Shown one piece after another: positions 9,684-19,457 of a stretch of DNA of 35,149 nt. Origin of the DNA: Treponema sp. (GTDB lineage Bacteria > Spirochaetota > Spirochaetia > Treponematales > Breznakiellaceae). The notes below the pieces were generated by a model that made no database searches, was not told the origin of the DNA, and was given only the letters and a program-made list of their open reading frames with translations. A program made the translations under genes and the position numbers. The DNA is taken from the NCBI GenBank assembly GCA_031258115.1, contig JAIRNJ010000209.1, forward strand, positions 1 through 35,149, in the 5' to 3' direction. Within the stretch, counting starts at the first letter, position 1. The number at the start of each line of letters is the position of its first letter.

Positions 9684-10595
9684 TCAGGGCCCGGCGCTCG
9701 ATATTCCCCTCCGGAAATCATCAGCCTGTTTTCGGATATGCTTGATATAGAGATCGCTGTTTGCCCAGTAATAGGCAAAGGCAAGAAGGTCAACGGAGGC
9801 TGAGGTATAGAATTTGGGTTTGCCGGAATTGTTATGCCAGGATGTGTCCATGCCTATAATCTGTACCGGCATTCTAAAGGCTTTGTATTCCTTCCTGAAC
9901 TTGAACTGAAAACCCGCGGTAACGGTAAAACTGCCGTAATCTATGCCCTTCCAGTCCTTAAAGCTCAGGTAATTTACCGAAAAAAAGGGACCGCCCAGGA
10001 TATTCATTTGATCCGGAGATATTTTCTTTGCAAAATGGCCGGTTTTATTGATCAGGTTATAATAGATGCCGAAATTGAGACAGTCCAGGTAATCTTCCAG
10101 GTCCCCGTTATCCTGCGGATAGTAACGGTACCTCAAAAGATTTATTTCAAGGCCCAGGCTTGAATCCCTGTGCTCGATGAATATATCGAATATATTGAAA
10201 AAGAGATTGATGCTGTTTACATCCAAAGGCAGTGCCAGGCCGATGCCCGCCTCGCCCAGATTCCAGGAATAATAATAATTTCCCGCACGTCTCTTGCCTG
10301 TAACGGAAATCGCAGGCTTTCCGGCTGTTTCCGGGGGAGCAGTCCCGGCCGGTTCAAAATATACTTCCGTTTCCCCGGAGAACAGGCCGCTATAGTACAT
10401 TTCTTTTTTTTGCAGCGTTAATTTCCGCTCGGGGGCAAAAGGAAAATGCAGTTCGCAGTAATCGGGGAAAACGATGTAATTGTCTTCCTCCAGGAGATGC
10501 ATTATGTATTGATCGCGAAACAGAAAATTTTGCTTTTCTTCGCAATAGAGTGAAAGGGAAACGCATAAAACAAGGACGCCGACAGGAAAGCGCAC
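9684..10595 (-). CDS. Hypothetical secreted/outer-membrane-like protein (GTG start), coupled to atpC
   Basis: Signal peptide-like N-terminus; TAGTG stop/start overlap with atpC; aromatic-rich, beta-strand-like. Confidence 0.7.
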   Translation of the reverse strand: MRFPVGVLVLCVSLSLYCEEKQNFLFRDQYIMHLLEEDNYIVFPDYCELHFPFAPERKLTLQKKEMYYSGLFSGETEVYFEPAGTAPPETAGKPAISVTGKRRAGNYYYSWNLGEAGIGLALPLDVNSINLFFNIFDIFIEHRDSSLGLEINLLRYRYYPQDNGDLEDYLDCLNFGIYYNLINKTGHFAKKISPDQMNILGGPFFSVNYLSFKDWKGIDYGSFTVTAGFQFKFRKEYKAFRMPVQIIGMDTSWHNNSGKPKFYTSASVDLLAFAYYWANSDLYIKHIRKQADDFRRGISSAGP

Positions 10596-11002
10596 TAGTC
10601 CTGATCCGCAACCTTGAGCCGCATCCGCGCACGCCTCAGGCCGGCCCTGGCATTATCCATTTCAAACTTGAGCATTCCCGATTGAAGGCTCTGTATTGAG
10701 CTTTTCATGGCAGCCTGTGCCCGCTCACGGTCTATCTCCTGCGGCCATTCGGCGGCGTCAACCATGAGTATGGTCTTGTGTTCTTTCACTTCGAGAATTC
10801 CATCGGTAACGAAGGCGTTTTTCCATTCTCCGTTTTCGTCCTTTATTCTAAGCAGGCCGGTAGAGACCGGCGCGGTGAAGAATGAATGATTGGCATAAAC
10901 GGTAATTTCCCCGTCAACAAGGCTCACCGTTATTGCCTGTACCTGCCCCGCAAAGAAGCGGCGATAGGGGGTATGTACCTCAAAGGGAAAAAATACAGCC
11001 AT
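10595..11002 (-). CDS. atpC: F-type ATP synthase epsilon subunit
   Basis: Position after atpD; F-PFEVHTPYRRFFAGQVQAITVSLVDGEITVYANHSFF N-terminal beta-sandwich pattern. Confidence 0.85.
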   Translation of the reverse strand: MAVFFPFEVHTPYRRFFAGQVQAITVSLVDGEITVYANHSFFTAPVSTGLLRIKDENGEWKNAFVTDGILEVKEHKTILMVDAAEWPQEIDRERAQAAMKSSIQSLQSGMLKFEMDNARAGLRRARMRLKVADQD

Positions 11003-11004
11003 AT

Positions 11005-12443
<1,439 letters not shown>

Positions 12444-12457
<14 letters not shown>

Positions 12458-13331
12458 CGGCCGATCCGCCGATAATTTCCGTCATTTCCTGGGTAATATT
12501 CGCCTGACGGGCGCGGTTGTAGTTTATCTGCAGCGTCCCCAGCATTTCTTCCGCACTTTTGCTGGCTTCATCCATGGCTGTCATCCGGGCGCTTTGCTCG
12601 CTCACATAGGACTCTACCAGGGAACCGTAGACGATCCCCTTGATATAGAGGGGAACCAATGCGTCAAAAAGTACCTTCTCCGACGGAAGAAATTCAAAGT
12701 GCAGTTCCTCCCGTTCCCGGCCTTCCCGGGCGGCAAGTTCCTCCTGCATCTTCTCCTTGTTCAGGGGAAGAATCTGCCGTTCCGTAGGCAGCAGTTTTAT
12801 TGTCGAATACATGTGGGTATAGATAATGTGTACTTCGTCAAAGACGCCCCACAGATACTGCGAGACAATGTAGTCTGTAATTTCCCTGGCATCCTCCACC
12901 ACCGGCATCCGGGAGCGGAAGGAAAAATTCTCCAGAATAAGATACGGCGAATGAACAAAGTAACGGTAACCAATGGAACCGGTCAGAATAAGGAGGGGGT
13001 TCTTCACTTTTGCGCAGAGTTCGTTCACCCGGCGGCAGATATTGGCGTTGTAACCTCCGGCAAGACCCTTGTCGCTGGTCACCGCAATAACGGCAGTATG
13101 GTAAGCCCTGTTCCGGTCCGCATGGCGGAAGAATTGACTTTCCACCTGTTTTGTGCCGCTGAAAATATCGTACATGGATTTCTGAATCCGGGTAAAGTAG
13201 GGTTCCGTATCCTCAAGCACCCGCCTGCCCTTGCGGAGCTTGGCGGTAGAGATAAGGTTCATCGCCCTGGTAACCTGCAGTGTCTGTCTGATCGCCTTCA
13301 TTCGCAGGCGTACATCCCGTAAATTAGACAT
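12444..13331 (-). CDS. atpG: F-type ATP synthase gamma subunit
   Basis: LRDVRLRMKAIRQTLQVTRAMNLISTAKLRK; VTSDKGLAGGYNANI; C-terminal [43 protein letters not shown]. Confidence 0.97.
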
Positions 13332-13333
13332 AA

Positions 13334-14836
13334 TTAACGGACACTCTCTTTGTATGCTTCAATGGCCGCGGAGAGTTCCTGTTCGTTTTCCGCGGTGAGT
13401 ACGCCACTCCCGGCGATGCTCTCCAGAAGTTCGGCAGATTTAAGCTTAAGAGATTCCAGATAAGCTTTTACAAAAGAGGCGACTTTTTCGGCAGGAACAT
13501 CCATCAGATGTCCGTTCACCGCAAGAAAGAGAATCACCACCTCTTCCTCCATGGTGTAGGGCCTGAACTGGGGCTGCTTGAGAACCTCCATGAGCCGCTC
13601 TCCCTGGGAAAGCTTGTCCTGGGTAGCCTTGTCAAGATCGCTGCCAAACTGGGCAAAGGCGGCCATCTCCCGGTACTGGGCCAGATCGAGACGCAGGCGG
13701 CCCGAAATTTTTCGAATAGCCTTGGTCTGCGCCGAACCGCCTACACGGCTTACCGAAAGCCCCACATCAACCGCCGGCCTGAAGCCCGCATTGAAAAGCT
13801 CTGAATCGAGAAATATCTGGCCGTCGGTAATTGATATGACATTCGTGGGTATATATGAGGAAATATCTCCTGCCTGGGTTTCCACAATGGGAATGGCGGT
13901 AATAGAACCGCCGCCGCGCTTCCCGGAAAGTTTTGCCGCCCGTTCAAGAAGCCGCGAATGGAGGTAGAACACATCCCCGGGGAAAGCCTCCCGGCCCGGA
14001 GGTCTGCGGAGAAGCAGGCTGATTGTCCTGTAGGCCACGGCATGCTTGCTCAGATCGTCATACACAATCAGTACGTCTTTTCCCTGATGCATGAAGTGTT
14101 CCGCCATGGCTACCGCCGAATAGGGAGCCAGATACTGAAGTGCCGCCGAGTCGGAGGCGCTGGCAAGGACTACAAAGGTATAATCCATGGCGCCGGCCTT
14201 TTCCATGTTGTGGATTATGGCTGCCACGCTGGAAGACTTCTGACCGATGGCGCAGTAGACGCAGTAGACGCCCTTGCCCTTCTGGTTGATAATCGCATCC
14301 ACGGCAAGAGCGGTCTTCCCGGTCTGCCGGTCGCCGATAATAAGTTCCCGCTGGCCCCGTCCCACGGGAATCATGGCGTCAACGGAAAGGGCGCCGGTTT
14401 GAAGGGGAGTATCAACGCTGCCCCGGTCAATAACAGAAGCGGCCGGAGCTTCCACAGGAAGCCATGCTTCCTGAATGATGGGCCCCTTGCCGTCTACCGG
14501 CTCGCCCAGAGGATTCAGCACCCGGCCCATAAGGGACATTCCGGAAGGTACGGAAACAACCCGGCCCGTACCTTTGACCTCTTCACCAGCCTTCACCAGG
14601 GATTCTCCGGAGAGAAGCACACAACCTACCCTGTCTTCCTCCAGGTTGAGAACGATCCCCGTGGCCCCGGAACTGAACTCCACCAATTCTCCGTAAACAG
14701 CTTTTTCAAGACCGTACACACTGGCTACCGCATCTCCCACCTGAACTACTATTCCCGAAGAATCGGTAGAAGCTCTACCCTCCCAATGCTGTAACTCTTC
14801 CTGTAAAACCTTGGTAAGGTCTCCAAAATTCACCAT
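13334..14836 (-). CDS. atpA: F-type ATP synthase alpha subunit
   Basis: [32 protein letters not shown]-type motif; [13 protein letters not shown]. Confidence 0.98.
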   Translation of the reverse strand: MVNFGDLTKVLQEELQHWEGRASTDSSGIVVQVGDAVASVYGLEKAVYGELVEFSSGATGIVLNLEEDRVGCVLLSGESLVKAGEEVKGTGRVVSVPSGMSLMGRVLNPLGEPVDGKGPIIQEAWLPVEAPAASVIDRGSVDTPLQTGALSVDAMIPVGRGQRELIIGDRQTGKTALAVDAIINQKGKGVYCVYCAIGQKSSSVAAIIHNMEKAGAMDYTFVVLASASDSAALQYLAPYSAVAMAEHFMHQGKDVLIVYDDLSKHAVAYRTISLLLRRPPGREAFPGDVFYLHSRLLERAAKLSGKRGGGSITAIPIVETQAGDISSYIPTNVISITDGQIFLDSELFNAGFRPAVDVGLSVSRVGGSAQTKAIRKISGRLRLDLAQYREMAAFAQFGSDLDKATQDKLSQGERLMEVLKQPQFRPYTMEEEVVILFLAVNGHLMDVPAEKVASFVKAYLESLKLKSAELLESIAGSGVLTAENEQELSAAIEAYKESVR

Positions 14837-14852
14837 GATAACCTCTATTTCG

Positions 14853-14959
14853 TGTCTGTCTATAATGTAGACACATTATAGACAGACTACCTTAAAAACC
14901 GCATTTGCGTATGCAAATGCAAGGTCTGTCCACAAAGTAACCGACTTTGTGGACAGACA
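14853..14959. mobile_element. Putative MITE-like palindromic element in atpH-atpA gap
   Basis: Three hairpins: GTCTGTCTATAATG/CATTATAGACAGAC (14854-14887), GCATTTGC/GCAAATGC (14901-14920), GTCTGTCCACAAAGT/ACTTTGTGGACAGAC (14924-14958). Terminal IR TGTCTGTC/GACAGACA; direct repeat CTATTTCGTG at 14845-14854 and 14960-14969. Confidence 0.65.
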
Positions 14960-15012
14960 CTATTTCGTGCGGTCAAACAACCGCCCTGTGGAATCGAACA
15001 GGAAGCAAAGCT

Positions 15013-15549
15013 TCATGAATGTCCTCCAAGGTCCCGTTTCATTCTCTTCAGGGCCCCGCTAAGACTGGCGTCAATTAAAAACCCCGCGGCCCTGAGCCTG
15101 TAGCCTCCCAGAAGCTCCGGTTCAAGCCGCCCTTTCAAACGGATGCTTTTGGCGCCGGTCCTCCGTTTCAGGGCCTCTTCGGCTTCCCTCATGAATGGCT
15201 CCTCCGGTTTCACCGCATACTCAAGGAGCCCCTGAAGGGTTCCCTGCCGCCTGTCGATACAGACCTCAACAGCTTCAATAAGCCGGTCAAGCTTAGCCAG
15301 ATGACCATGCAGTACAACCAGGGAAACAAACCGGCAGCTTATTTCAAAACTCCGCTCATGTTCAAAACCGGTTTTTTTTCCGGCACTGCGGATCATCGCC
15401 TCAAGACGCCGGGCCGCCAAAAGACCGGATACCTTTCCGGGAATCGTTTTCACGATGAGGGCAAGCGCCATAAGGGTTTCAAGACCCGCCTCGGCTTCTT
15501 CATCCAGCACATTTACAAAGGCGTCCGCCCAGCGCTCAGGAACGAACAT
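15013..15549 (-). CDS. atpH: F-type ATP synthase delta subunit
   Basis: RWADAFVNVLDE N-terminus; C-terminal EPELLGGYRLRAAGFLIDASLSGALKRMKRDL; synteny. Confidence 0.9.
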   Translation of the reverse strand: MFVPERWADAFVNVLDEEAEAGLETLMALALIVKTIPGKVSGLLAARRLEAMIRSAGKKTGFEHERSFEISCRFVSLVVLHGHLAKLDRLIEAVEVCIDRRQGTLQGLLEYAVKPEEPFMREAEEALKRRTGAKSIRLKGRLEPELLGGYRLRAAGFLIDASLSGALKRMKRDLGGHS

Positions 15550-16033
15550 CAGGTCTCCCCAGTTCCTCGATCAGTATCCGCGCATATTCCGCTTCGTCCC
15601 CGCCCTTGAGTTCCCGCTTGAGGAGCCGTCCCGAAGCGGCCACCACCAGGGCGGCGGCTTCAGCCCTGAAGAGGGCAACGGCGGCCTGGCGTTCCGCTTC
15701 AACCTGTTTGCGGCCGTTGGACACAAGAATTTCCGCCTGGACTTTCGCTTCGGATAATATGACATCAGCCTGCTTTTCCGCTTTTTCCCGCGTACTTTTA
15801 AGAATCTTCTCCGCCTCAAGGGAAGTCTGCTTAAGCTGAGCATCCCGCTGTGCAAGGAGCATTTTAGCCTGGGCCTTTTCCCGCTCCGCATTGGCAAGAG
15901 CTTCCTCTATCTTCTTTGTCCTGGCCTCCATGAAGCTGCTCACCGGCTTGAAGAGAATCGCCCTGAGTATAAAAAAAAGAATCCCGATGTTGATGATCGT
16001 GATGAGGAAGGTAACTGCCGAAGGGCTGATCAT
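15536..16033 (-). CDS. atpF: F-type ATP synthase b subunit
   Basis: Single N-terminal TM helix then long charged coiled coil (FKPVSSFMEARTKKIEEALANAEREKAQAK); between atpE and atpH. Confidence 0.93.
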   Translation of the reverse strand: MISPSAVTFLITIINIGILFFILRAILFKPVSSFMEARTKKIEEALANAEREKAQAKMLLAQRDAQLKQTSLEAEKILKSTREKAEKQADVILSEAKVQAEILVSNGRKQVEAERQAAVALFRAEAAALVVAASGRLLKRELKGGDEAEYARILIEELGRPDVRS

Positions 16034-16036
16034 CTC

Positions 16037-16264
16037 TTATGCCTTGGTAAAGATGAGAATTGCTACCACGAAGCCGTAAATGGCGGTGGCTTCCGCAAGT
16101 GCGATACCGAGAAAGAAGGCGGTCATGATCTTCCCCGAAGCCTCAGGCTGCCGGGAAATTGCCTCGGCTGTCCGTCCGGTAGCAATGCCGATGCCGATGC
16201 CTGCACCAAGACCTGCCGCTACCGCAATGCCTGCCCCGATCAAAAACAACAAACTCGTTTCCAT
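16037..16264 (-). CDS. atpE: F-type ATP synthase c subunit
   Basis: 75 aa, two TM helices, GAGIGIGIATGRTAEAISRQPEA loop and essential Glu in ALAEATAIYG. Confidence 0.97.
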   Translation of the reverse strand: METSLLFLIGAGIAVAAGLGAGIGIGIATGRTAEAISRQPEASGKIMTAFFLGIALAEATAIYGFVVAILIFTKA

Positions 16265-16299
16265 AATAATCCTCCGCTATAAAATCTTTTTACCGGGCT

Positions 16300-16418
16300 T
16301 GTTCAGTTTCGGAACAAGTTCAGTAATCCAAGATTGCTGTTCCAAAATTATGATCCTGCCGGATCACTGGATTTAAAAATCCTCGATTTAAAAATCCTCG
16401 ATTTTGGGACAGACTCTA
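16300..16418. repeat. Composite palindromic element in atpB-atpE gap
   Basis: CTGTTCCAAAAT / ATTTTGGGACAG outer arms; inner TGATCCTGCCGGATCA (16351-16366); tandem 15-mer ATTTAAAAATCCTCG x2 (16371-16400); preceding hairpin TTGTTC/GAACAA. Confidence 0.75.
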
Positions 16419-16419
16419 A

Positions 16420-17178
16420 CTATTCGGGAACCTCCACCGCTTCCGCCACAAACAGGGTTGTCAGGAAGGTAAATACCACCGCCTGAATAAGGCCGTCGAA
16501 GAAATCAAAGTACAGGGAAAGGAACACGGGCACAACGACCGGTATGGGCAGTGCATGTTCAATCAGCAGCATGATCACATAGCCTCCGAGAATGTTCCCG
16601 AAAAGCCGCAGACAGAGGGACAGGGGCCTGATGATGTACTCCAAAAGGTTAAAGGGAAGCATCATGGGCACCGGATTGAGCAGATTCCGCGCCCAGCCTT
16701 TGAGCCCCCGCGCCCGGAGGCCGCCGAAGAACACGATGAGGATTGAAATGAGGGCCAATGCCGCAGTCAGGTTGATATCCCTGGTGGGCGGCTTGATGAC
16801 AAAGAGCGGCTCCATGTTGAAGGCCGAAATCGCCATGGGGGAAACCGCGGGAAGAATATTGGCCACAAGAAGGAAGAGAAAAACCGTCCCGATATAGGGG
16901 CCGTATATTTTTGCCCGGTGACCGAAGTGGTCTTTTGAAAAGTTGTCGAGAAATTCAATGCCCAGCTCCAGAATTGCCTGAGCGCCCCTGGGTATCTCTT
17001 TTAGCTTTCTGGTAAGGACGAGGGATGCAATAATGAGGACGCCCATAACCACCCAGGAAATGATGACAGTCTCGTTGATATCTATGGAAACAAGCTCCAT
17101 GCCCAGGATATGGACAGGCCTGGAAAGGGGAACCGAGATGATGGTTTTAAACTCTTCCAAGGATTCTTTTATTTCCAT
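16420..17178 (-). CDS. atpB: F-type ATP synthase a subunit
   Basis: LLPFNLLEYIIRPLSLCLRLFGNILGGYVIMLLI (conserved Arg helix); synteny. Confidence 0.96.
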   Translation of the reverse strand: MEIKESLEEFKTIISVPLSRPVHILGMELVSIDINETVIISWVVMGVLIIASLVLTRKLKEIPRGAQAILELGIEFLDNFSKDHFGHRAKIYGPYIGTVFLFLLVANILPAVSPMAISAFNMEPLFVIKPPTRDINLTAALALISILIVFFGGLRARGLKGWARNLLNPVPMMLPFNLLEYIIRPLSLCLRLFGNILGGYVIMLLIEHALPIPVVVPVFLSLYFDFFDGLIQAVVFTFLTTLFVAEAVEVPE

Positions 17179-17192
17179 AAATTATTTCCTTG

Positions 17193-17708
17193 CTAATCTT
17201 TTTTGAAGAAAAAGTCATCTTTGAAGTACTTTTTCAGCAGATCTTCGGAAACCTTGTCGGAACTGCTCATACTGGTATAGGTAGCTTCAAGAAAACCTTT
17301 GGTGGTATAGAAACTTCCCAGAAGAAAAAACTCCGATATTCTGGTAATTACATCCATGGCCTGGTACATCCGTACCGGATTCTCCGGCGCATACTCGGTC
17401 ATTATGAACTGAATCACTACCTGTTGGGCCAGGTTGCATGCATAGATCACTTCGGAAACAGGAAAACCCTCCTTCATGCGCGCTTTCCCCAGCTTTACAA
17501 AGAAGTCTCCCACCTCCGAGCGATCCAGTCCCCGATCAAGAATACGGGCCAGCAGGGGATAAAAGACGGCATCCGCCAGGATCAGCGCTTCATCACTCAT
17601 CATATTGTAATGCTTAAGCTGAGGATTCTGGCGAATTTTTTCCTTCCAACGGAGGGCAAAATCACGACTCCTGAGAGTAAGAGTATCAATGATATTGTGA
17701 TCAATCAT
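17193..17708 (-). CDS. RsbRD_N-like domain protein at the head of the atp operon
   Basis: Start placed at MIDHNIIDTLTLRSRDFALRWKEKI (ORF-track start at 17897 is upstream of the promoter candidate); helical pattern resembling RsbR N-terminal domains. Confidence 0.6.
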   Translation of the reverse strand: MIDHNIIDTLTLRSRDFALRWKEKIRQNPQLKHYNMMSDEALILADAVFYPLLARILDRGLDRSEVGDFFVKLGKARMKEGFPVSEVIYACNLAQQVVIQFIMTEYAPENPVRMYQAMDVITRISEFFLLGSFYTTKGFLEATYTSMSSSDKVSEDLLKKYFKDDFFFKKD

Positions 17709-17717
17709 AACAACTAT

Positions 17718-17746
17718 AGTATAAAGCAATTGGGGATTTATTCCAA
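17718..17746 (-). promoter_or_regulatory. Candidate sigma70 promoter for the RsbRD_N-like gene and atp operon
   Basis: On minus strand TTGGAA-N17-TATACT, immediately upstream of the ATG at 17708. Confidence 0.45.
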
Positions 17747-17805
17747 TAGGCGCCGGAAACCGGAAAAGACGCCTTAAGCGGTTATTGTGCGGAAAATTGA
17801 AGTTT

Positions 17806-19137
17806 CTAAACAATTCCGGTATATACCAGGGCTCCGCTCCTGGGGTCCCGTTCAGGATCGAATGGAGCATTGCAGAGGAGGAGGCCGCCTGATTCAAGGG
17901 CTCCCGCGGCCGGGCCTTTTACCAGAACAAGGCCCTGTTCCCCGCAGGCATATCTCCCCCGGGAAGGACCGGCGGGGAAACTGTCCGAAAGGATTCTGAG
18001 CCGGCGCCGCTTTCCGTCCGATATGTTTTGCCCGCTGCTATCCGCCCCGGCTCCTGTTGCCCTGTCCCGCAAGGCTCCGGCAAAAAGGAAACTTAAAGTT
18101 GCCCTGTCTTTTGGGAGTCCTGCCGCAGCGGAGAGTTTCCGCAGGGCCGCCGGCGCATCACCCGTGGCAAAGGCAAAGTGACACCATTTTGGTGTCACAT
18201 GACACCATTTTGGCTCCGTATAACTCCATTTGGGCGTCATGTGACTTGATTCGTTACGGAGGGTACATGCCCCGTCCGCCTGCGGCGGGGTTGTTGATTT
18301 CCGAAGGGAGGCATTTATTTCGCCGTGTCCCGGCAATGTGTTCTGACCCTTGTTTCCCGGCAGGGGACAGGCCGCGCTGTGGACGCAGGGGGCAAGGGGA
18401 TGGCGGCCCGCCTCAAGGAATGCCGTTCTGAGAGCGGCTATAAATTCCCCGGAACGGGGCACGCCGGGTTCTACAACAAGAACACTGCCTTCCCTATCAA
18501 GCAGCGGGGAGAGAAACCTCACCCGTTTTTTTGCCGCTTCCGTCAGGGATACTGCATGGGGTATCCCCTGAATAAGCTCATTAAACACATTCACTGCGCT
18601 TACAAGTTTTGCGGGCCTGCCGTATATACGCGTTCCGTCAATGGAACCCCGGATGGTTTTGATCTTCCAGGGGCAGGAGGCGTTGTTTTTATCTTTCCCG
18701 CTCAGGACGCCAAAAAATTTAAGCCCTGCTTCCAGTATTGCGGAAGTCTGGTCAAGGCAGCGAAACTCCAGCGGCAGTTCACGGAGATCGGGCCTTGCTA
18801 TCCAGAGGGCGGCGGCAAAGGTAAGGGGGCCTGCTCCCAGATCCGTAACGGCGTCGCCTGCTTCAAGGCGCAGCGGTAATGCGGGAAGAAGGCGGCAGAG
18901 GCGGTAGAGATTCCAGGGAAAGAAACAGCGCAGGTATGCGGAAAGAAGATTGGGACGCCCAAGGTAGGAAGAGCTCCGTTCCCCCCGGGCCGAAGTAAGC
19001 AGGCGGGAAAGTTCCGCAACATCGGCAGGCAGCCCTGCCCTGTGGCGGCAGGGAAGCGGGAAAGTTTTTTCGATCAGCGCAGGAACACTGTCAAGAATAC
19101 TGCGGATCTCTGCCGTAAGGGGCGGAAAGAGATTCAC
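17806..19137 (-). CDS. Rsm22-like small ribosomal subunit methyltransferase family protein
   Basis: SYLGRPNLLSAYLRCFFPWNLYRLCRLLP...VTDLGAGPLTFAAALWIA (SAM-binding) and VNVFNEL; carries an internal repeat insertion. Confidence 0.65.
   Translation of the reverse strand: MNLFPPLTAEIRSILDSVPALIEKTFPLPCRHRAGLPADVAELSRLLTSARGERSSSYLGRPNLLSAYLRCFFPWNLYRLCRLLPALPLRLEAGDAVTDLGAGPLTFAAALWIARPDLRELPLEFRCLDQTSAILEAGLKFFGVLSGKDKNNASCPWKIKTIRGSIDGTRIYGRPAKLVSAVNVFNELIQGIPHAVSLTEAAKKRVRFLSPLLDREGSVLVVEPGVPRSGEFIAALRTAFLEAGRHPLAPCVHSAACPLPGNKGQNTLPGHGEINASLRKSTTPPQADGACTLRNESSHMTPKWSYTEPKWCHVTPKWCHFAFATGDAPAALRKLSAAAGLPKDRATLSFLFAGALRDRATGAGADSSGQNISDGKRRRLRILSDSFPAGPSRGRYACGEQGLVLVKGPAAGALESGGLLLCNAPFDPERDPRSGALVYTGIV
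18178..18245. repeat. In-frame 21-bp tandem repeat (x3) with palindrome, inside the rsm22-like ORF
   Basis: TGACACCATTTTGG at 18179 and 18200, TAACTCCATTTGGG at 18221; 21-bp period; GTGACACC-ATTTT-GGTGTCAC palindrome; encodes MTPKWSY/TEPKWCH/VTPKWCH. Confidence 0.85.
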
Positions 19138-19457
19138 TCTTCTTCTTTTTCCCCCGGAACCGAAAAATAGAGATCCATCAATTCGTTACGTAAGTTGGAA
19201 ACCAGGGCATGGAGATCTTGACTCTCCCCGGACAATTCCCGGTAGAGTTCCTCCCTGGCTCCTTCAACAGTAAACTTTCTCTCGTAGAGAAGGTACTTGA
19301 GCCGGATAAAGATCTCCACATCCCGTTCGGAGTAACAATGCCTGCCTCCGGAATTCCGTTTTGCCTGAATAAGGGGAATTTCCTGTTCCCAGTAACGAAC
19401 CACGTAGGGTTTTACATTGAGAAGACGGGCAACTTCTCCGATGGCGTAAGACTTCAC
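19134..19457 (-). CDS. MerR family transcriptional regulator
   Basis: YAIGEVARLLNVKPYVVRYWEQEIPLIQAKRNSGGRHCYSERDVEIFIRLKYLL. Confidence 0.92.
   Translation of the reverse strand: MKSYAIGEVARLLNVKPYVVRYWEQEIPLIQAKRNSGGRHCYSERDVEIFIRLKYLLYERKFTVEGAREELYRELSGESQDLHALVSNLRNELMDLYFSVPGEKEEE

Noticed and set aside
13958-14794. 278-aa plus-strand ORF
   Set aside because: Antisense to atpA; same explanation applies to 12594-13322 (antisense atpG)
14861-14866. Internal atpA promoter (TATAAT)
   Set aside because: Perfect -10 but no convincing -35 at 16-18 nt; the motif is part of a symmetric stem, so it is kept only as a note, not a feature
16371-16400. Mini-CRISPR or VNTR from the 15-bp tandem
   Set aside because: Two abutting copies without spacers; best explained as local duplication inside the palindromic element
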